DNA of 20,015 bases from COE1 sp965114465 (GTDB lineage Bacteria; Bacillota; Clostridia; Lachnospirales; Lachnospiraceae), in the NCBI GenBank assembly GCA_965114465.1, contig CBCOYO010000057.1:1-20015 (forward strand), written 5' to 3'. Made by a program: the position numbers and the translations under genes. This document shows, in pieces, positions 16,307-20,015 of this stretch. The notes beneath the pieces were generated by a model. That model saw only the letters and a program-made list of their open reading frames with translations. It was not told where the DNA came from and did not search any database. Each line of letters begins with the position of its first letter. Position 1 is the stretch's first letter.

Positions 16307-16324
16307 TCTTACGTTTTTGTAAGA
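16307..16324. promoter_or_regulatory. BceR-type operator candidate
   Basis: A perfect 6-bp inverted repeat, TCTTAC-N6-GTAAGA, contains TTACA-AAAA-CGTAA on the minus strand. This differs at one fixed position from the TnACA-N4-TGTAA pattern I recall for BceR-like regulators. Its centre is about 55 bp upstream of the -10 candidate, a normal position for an activator. The regulator itself is not in the window. Confidence 0.4.
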
Positions 16325-16452
16325 TTTTCTTTTATATGATTTTCTTTTAAATACGAGCAGAATCAGAACATAATTCCTATACAAAATGCATAAATCTACA
16401 ATACCCTTATTTATAAAAAAGCACTATATTTTTCTTTTATTTAGCAAATATA

Positions 16453-16481
16453 TTGCATATTTTTAACAAAAGGACTATAAT
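16453..16481 (+). promoter_or_regulatory. Candidate promoter for the binding protein / MCP operon
   Basis: TTGCAT (16453-16458), a 17-nt spacer and a perfect TATAAT (16476-16481) form a sigma-A-type promoter. Transcription would start near 16488, giving an untranslated leader of about 135 nt. The intergenic region 16160-16622 otherwise holds the divergent bceAB promoter elements, and no gene was seen in it. Confidence 0.55.
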
Positions 16482-16484
16482 GCA

Positions 16485-16515
16485 ATTGTTTTATGGGATG
16501 TATACATTGTTTTAT
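16485..16515 (+). repeat. 10-bp direct repeat with central palindrome at the transcription start
   Basis: ATTGTTTTAT occurs at 16485-16494 and again at 16506-16515, 21 bp apart, which is two helical turns. Between them, partly overlapping the second copy, is the perfect 10-bp palindrome ATGTATACAT (16498-16507). The cluster covers the predicted transcription start and could be a repressor site. No regulator is identified. Confidence 0.4.
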
Positions 16516-16622
16516 CTTTCACAAGCATTACACATTACGTTATATAGTTTTCTATACGTTATGCTGTAATCTTTCAGCAACTTAACAATTCACTCTGTTT
16601 TTACGAGAGGAAAGGAGAACCT

Positions 16623-17654
16623 ATGAACACACTTAGAAAACGATTTCGCTGTTTCTACTTAATTCTATTCGCCGTCATACTTACCATAAGTATGCTTACG
16701 GCTTGCGGAAACAACAACCCAGAACAGACACCCGAGGAAACCGACACCACAGAAGAAAGCGATTCTATTATAACTGTAGGTTTTGCGCAGTCCGGCTCCG
16801 GTGCTACGTGGAACGCTGCCAATATTGATTCAATCCGTCAAAGCTGCTCGGCTGAAAACGGATTTAACCTTATTTTAGAAAATGCAAACGACAGCTTTGA
16901 CAACCAGATTGCCTCCATTCGTTCTTTTATCGAACAAGATGTGGATGTTATCGGTTTCAGCCCGCTTGTTGCCGACGGCTGGGATGAGGTTTTGCAGGAA
17001 GCAAAAGCAGCCGGTATTCCTGTTATTCTAGTAGACCGTACATTAAATACTGCTGATGACACACTTTACACCTGCTGGGTCGGCTCTGATTTTCTTTTGG
17101 AAGGCTATAAGGCTGCCGACTGGATTATTGAGTATATGAAAACCAATTACACAGGAACGGAAAAAATTAAGGTTGCGCTTTTTCAGGGAACAATCGGCGC
17201 CAGCGCAGAAGTTGGACGTACACAGGGCGTCGAAGAAATGCTCAACAATGCCGGCAATTATGAATTTGTCTACAAAGCATCAGGCGATTTTAAATATGAC
17301 GGCGGCGTTGAAAATATGGAAAACATCCTTGCGCAGAATCTTGATATTGATATTTTAATCAGTGAAAATGACGATATGACACTAGGCGCAATTGACGTTA
17401 TGGAACGAAACGGCATCCGCCCAGGAAAGGATATTATAATTGTTTCTTTTGACGGCGTTCGGGCTGCTTTTGAAGCAATGATCGAAGGGAAAATCAACTG
17501 TACAATGGAATGCAATCCACTTAGCGGAAAACCCTTTGTAGATGCGATTCGAAAGGTGCTTAACGGCGATCCCGTTGATAAACGTGTCTACGTTCAGGAA
17601 GAAATTTTCCCCGCTGATACTGCTGCTGACTACATAGACAAACGGAAATACTAA
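16623..17654 (+). CDS. Sugar-type ABC substrate-binding lipoprotein (Peripla_BP_4, YtfQ/RbsB-like)
   Basis: This is a 343-residue extracytoplasmic binding protein. The N-terminus is a signal peptide with a lipobox (LTAC, Cys28), followed by an acidic Thr/Glu-rich linker (about 30-48) and a two-lobed type I periplasmic-binding fold. VGFAQSGSGATWNAAN (52-67) resembles the VGFSQVGSESGW start of galactofuranose-binding YtfQ. DVIGFSP, IPVILVDR, a VGSDF segment and IIIVSFDG are typical ligand-binding strands of the sugar-binding group. The start ATG is preceded by AAAGGAG at five nucleotides. The chemoreceptor gene follows after 17 nt. No transporter ATPase or permease is present, so the protein probably presents its ligand to the receptor. 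A pentose, hexose or furanose is a reasonable guess, but the ligand is unknown. Confidence 0.88.
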   Translation: MNTLRKRFRCFYLILFAVILTISMLTACGNNNPEQTPEETDTTEESDSIITVGFAQSGSGATWNAANIDSIRQSCSAENGFNLILENANDSFDNQIASIRSFIEQDVDVIGFSPLVADGWDEVLQEAKAAGIPVILVDRTLNTADDTLYTCWVGSDFLLEGYKAADWIIEYMKTNYTGTEKIKVALFQGTIGASAEVGRTQGVEEMLNNAGNYEFVYKASGDFKYDGGVENMENILAQNLDIDILISENDDMTLGAIDVMERNGIRPGKDIIIVSFDGVRAAFEAMIEGKINCTMECNPLSGKPFVDAIRKVLNGDPVDKRVYVQEEIFPADTAADYIDKRKY

Positions 17655-17671
17655 AAGGGAGGTGATTTCAT

Positions 17672-19687
17672 ATGAAAAAAATTAACAAACTCAATAATAT
17701 TGCCGTAAAATTAATTGCAGGTTTTATGGTTGTTATTATTTTGATTATATTACTTGGCGTTATCTCTTATAATGGTTCATTTTCCGCAATGTCAAAATCC
17801 TATCGGCAAAGTATGTCCAGCACAGTCACTACTACTGCCTCCTATCTCGAGCTTGGTATGTCCCAAACCAGTGCAGAAGCGCAAAAAATTGTCGACAACA
17901 ATGAATTTTATAAGTATTATCGCGGTGCTTACCGCAATGATGCACCACATGAATATATGTTATGGAGTTCGCTCTACAACATGGTGCAGTCTGCTGCAAG
18001 TGCCAGTGATTTTATTAATACAATCACGGTATTTGGTGCCTACGGCGAAGGGCTTTCTTCCGCTGGAACATTGGCAAACGGTTTCTTGGATACATTTCAG
18101 GCTACCATAACAGGAAATGCCGAAGATGGATACTGGATTGGTGCACATCCAGAGCTCGACACTGCACTAAAGATTGACCGAAGCCGCTATGCTGCATCTT
18201 ATATACAGTCCTTTGTTAATTTCGACGGATACGTTGTAATTGATATTAATGCAAAGGCAATTACCAAAGTATTAACCAATATCGAACTTGACGATGGTAT
18301 TATTATCGGCTATATTTCACCGGACGGAACAGAAATTTTAAATACTGATGCGCAAACAAACGTTTTTTATCATCAGGATTTCTTTGAAAACGCAGCAGCT
18401 TCTGGCAGTGACTTTTCTTCCATGATAAAGTACCAAAATCAGAATTACTTATTTGTATATTCTCCGATTAGCACAACCGGCGCAAGCGTAGCGTGTCTTG
18501 TACCAGAATCCGTTATGTTAAATCAGGCATACGAAATCCGAAATATTACAATCGGCATTTCCATTGCTGCGATTATAATTGCTTTTATTATTGCGCTGTT
18601 CCTTGCACTTAGTATGCATAGCGCCATTCGTCATATTGTTGCAGTACTTGAAAAGGCAGCAAATGGTGATTTAACAGGACGTGTTTCGATGCGGCGCAAA
18701 GATGAATTTGGCGTTCTTGGACATAGTATCAACAGCATGATATCGCATATGAAGGTACTGCTCAATCAAGTAAATCAAACCAGCAGCCTTGTAGAGTCCT
18801 CTTCAGATGATGTAGCGCAGACCTCTAAACTGCTCGTTACCTCCTCGGATGAAATCTGCAAAGCCATTGCCGATATTGAAACAGGCGCTTCTGCACAGGC
18901 AGGGGAAGCCGAAAAATGTCTACAACAAATGGCTGGATTATCTGAAAAATTTAATATTTTATCCAGCAATACCAGCGCAATTGAAACGATATCACATGAT
19001 ACAAAATCCTACGTTACACAAGGAATTGATATTATCGACAAACTAAACAGCCGTTCAAAAGATACACAGGAAATTACCAATGCCATTATCGAAGGTATTA
19101 CAAAGCTAAATGACGAATCCAAAACAATTGAAGGAATTGTTGATGTTATCAGCTCCATTTCCGACCAGACAAGTTTGCTTAGTTTAAATGCTTCGATTGA
19201 AGCGGCGCGTGCCGGCGATTCCGGAAAAGGGTTCGCTGTTGTCGCAGATGAAATCCGCAAGCTTGCGGATGAATCCATGCACGCTGTCGGCGGAATTTCG
19301 GATATTATTACAAGGATTAACCACCAAACAGAATTAACTGCGGAAACAGCAAAACAGGCAGGGCAGATTGTCGGCTCTCAACAGGAGGCATTGGAAACCA
19401 CCGTTAAGCTATTCCATAGCATTAACCAGCATGTCGAAGATTTAACTTCAAATCTTGACAATATTTCCCATGGCATCGATCAGATGTCCGCCGCAAAAGA
19501 CCAAACGCTCTCCGCTATTCAAAGTATTTCGGATGTTTCCGACCAGTCCGCTTCGGCTACAACGGAAGTTTCTGCTACTATTTTGGATCAGTTGGAAGCA
19601 GTTAAGCACCTCAATGATAATGCAGATACGCTCAATCACAATTCAAAAGATTTACTGGAAGCAGTTTCACAGTTTAAACTAGTGTAA
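17672..19687 (+). CDS. Transmembrane methyl-accepting chemotaxis protein
   Basis: This 671-residue receptor controls the CheA kinase in response to an external signal. It has a first membrane helix (about 11-31), an external sensor of about 258 residues (probably a Cache-type fold by length, not proven), a second helix (about 290-314), a HAMP domain (about 315-367, with NGDLTGRV and KDEFGVLG) and a long helical signalling domain. The conserved hairpin tip is SDQTSLLSLNASIEAARAG (497-515) followed by KGFAVVADEIRKLA (519-532). The ribosome binding site GGGAGGTGAT is almost fully complementary to 16S rRNA, so translation should be strong. There is no C-terminal CheR-docking pentapeptide. The gene appears to share a transcript with the upstream binding protein, suggesting the pair senses that ligand. 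Confidence 0.95.
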   Translation: MKKINKLNNIAVKLIAGFMVVIILIILLGVISYNGSFSAMSKSYRQSMSSTVTTTASYLELGMSQTSAEAQKIVDNNEFYKYYRGAYRNDAPHEYMLWSSLYNMVQSAASASDFINTITVFGAYGEGLSSAGTLANGFLDTFQATITGNAEDGYWIGAHPELDTALKIDRSRYAASYIQSFVNFDGYVVIDINAKAITKVLTNIELDDGIIIGYISPDGTEILNTDAQTNVFYHQDFFENAAASGSDFSSMIKYQNQNYLFVYSPISTTGASVACLVPESVMLNQAYEIRNITIGISIAAIIIAFIIALFLALSMHSAIRHIVAVLEKAANGDLTGRVSMRRKDEFGVLGHSINSMISHMKVLLNQVNQTSSLVESSSDDVAQTSKLLVTSSDEICKAIADIETGASAQAGEAEKCLQQMAGLSEKFNILSSNTSAIETISHDTKSYVTQGIDIIDKLNSRSKDTQEITNAIIEGITKLNDESKTIEGIVDVISSISDQTSLLSLNASIEAARAGDSGKGFAVVADEIRKLADESMHAVGGISDIITRINHQTELTAETAKQAGQIVGSQQEALETTVKLFHSINQHVEDLTSNLDNISHGIDQMSAAKDQTLSAIQSISDVSDQSASATTEVSATILDQLEAVKHLNDNADTLNHNSKDLLEAVSQFKLV

Positions 19688-19738
19688 CCTGCACGCAATA
19701 CAATTTATACTGCTGATACTAACGACCGTTAAGATTTT

Positions 19739-19836
19739 GGGGCTGTCGCATTAAGCCGAATGGATACAAGATAGTCTAACAATGTGCTAGGATTTATACT
19801 ATATCTTGTATAATCAAAGCTTATTGTGACAGCTCC
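19739..19836. mobile_element. 98-bp MITE-like palindromic element with 8-bp target duplication
   Basis: The ends are imperfect 18-bp inverted repeats (GGGGCTGTCGCATTAAGC at the left; the reverse complement of the right end is GGAGCTGTCACAATAAGC, 15 of 18 identical). After a symmetric 7-nt mismatch block a second perfect 10-bp pairing, ATACAAGATA, occurs in register. The element is flanked by identical AAGATTTT (19731-19738 and 19837-19844), the layout of an 8-bp target-site duplication. It encodes nothing. Lying about 50 nt past the MCP stop, the hairpin may also help end transcription. The parent transposon is not in the window and I cannot assign the IS family. Confidence 0.6.
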
Positions 19837-19837
19837 A

Positions 19838-19907
19838 AGATTTTCCAATTTCTGCACAGTCCATATTACATAAGCGGGCAATACGTGCTGTGTAGAAAGG
19901 AAAATCT
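19838..19907. repeat. Long imperfect hairpin next to the MITE-like element
   Basis: Left arm 19838-19859 (AGATTTTCC, two unpaired A, then TTTCTGCACAG) pairs with right arm 19888-19907 (CTGTGTAGAAAGGAAAATCT). The stem has 20 positions with one mismatch/wobble and a two-base bulge, and a loop of about 28 nt. Its outer arm overlaps the right AAGATTTT copy of the neighbouring element. It may be part of a larger mobile-element remnant or a structured RNA. Confidence 0.5.
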
Positions 19908-19949
19908 AATCGTTTTTTAGTATCACAGTTAAAATTCCCGAGTAACCGG

Positions 19950-20013
19950 ACTACATAACGCCAACCATATACGTTTAACCAATACAGTACGATAAATTTT
20001 GGCGTTATGTAGT
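19950..20013. repeat. 15-bp perfect inverted repeat at the window edge
   Basis: ACTACATAACGCCAA (19950-19964) and TTGGCGTTATGTAGT (19999-20013) are perfect reverse complements separated by 34 nt. There is no T-run within view and no open reading frame. The region 19688-20015 contains no gene, only this and the two preceding inverted repeats. The sequence stops two bases after the right arm, so the context is unknown. Confidence 0.6.
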
Positions 20014-20015
20014 AT

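Noticed and set aside
16634..16648. Catabolite-responsive (cre) element resembling TAGAAAACGATTTCG
   Set aside because: It has two mismatches at conserved positions and lies inside the coding region about 145 bp downstream of the predicted start site; too weak to annotate.

Overview
The window looks like a chromosome segment from a Gram-positive anaerobe of the class Clostridia, most likely a Lachnospiraceae-type organism. This is inferred from the low-to-moderate GC content, the strong AGGAGG ribosome binding sites, lipoprotein signal peptides, a MinCDE system with MinE, and the gene order miaA / ynbB-like / radC / mreB / mreC / mreD / class B PBP / minC / minD / minE / rodA / mgsA. From memory, that order recurs in Clostridia. 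No RNA gene, CRISPR array or phage gene was seen.

From position 228 to about 13,240 nearly everything is on the minus strand and tightly packed, so transcription runs from high to low coordinates. The order of transcription is miaA (tRNA modification), a PLP-dependent YnbB/methionine gamma-lyase-like enzyme, radC, the elongasome genes mreB-mreC-mreD, a very large class B PBP (mrdA-like), minC-minD-minE (division-site selection), rodA (SEDS glycosyltransferase), mgsA (methylglyoxal synthase) and a lipoprotein D,D-carboxypeptidase. Several genes overlap by 4 to 17 bp. RodA and the class B PBP are the expected polymerase/transpeptidase pair, split here by minCDE. Three proteins deviate at key positions. 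MreB lacks the catalytic Glu and the phosphate-2 Asp. MgsA has Glu where the E. coli catalytic base Asp71 sits. The PBP carries an insertion of roughly 245 residues plus a Cys/His cluster around its SxN motif.

From 13,420 to 16,159 (minus strand) lies a two-gene BceAB-type ABC transporter, the kind usually tied to antimicrobial-peptide sensing and resistance. Its two-component partner is not in the window, but upstream there is an inverted repeat close to the BceR-type operator consensus. A strong hairpin separates this operon from miaA and also sits at the predicted 5' end of the miaA transcript.

From 16,160 to 19,687 a divergent plus-strand unit encodes a sugar-type substrate-binding lipoprotein and, 17 nt later, a transmembrane methyl-accepting chemotaxis protein. 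No ABC permease or ATPase for the binding protein is present, which suggests a sensory rather than a transport role. The last ~330 bp hold no gene but contain three consecutive inverted repeats. The first is a 98-bp palindromic element flanked by perfect 8-bp direct repeats, which has the layout of a MITE.
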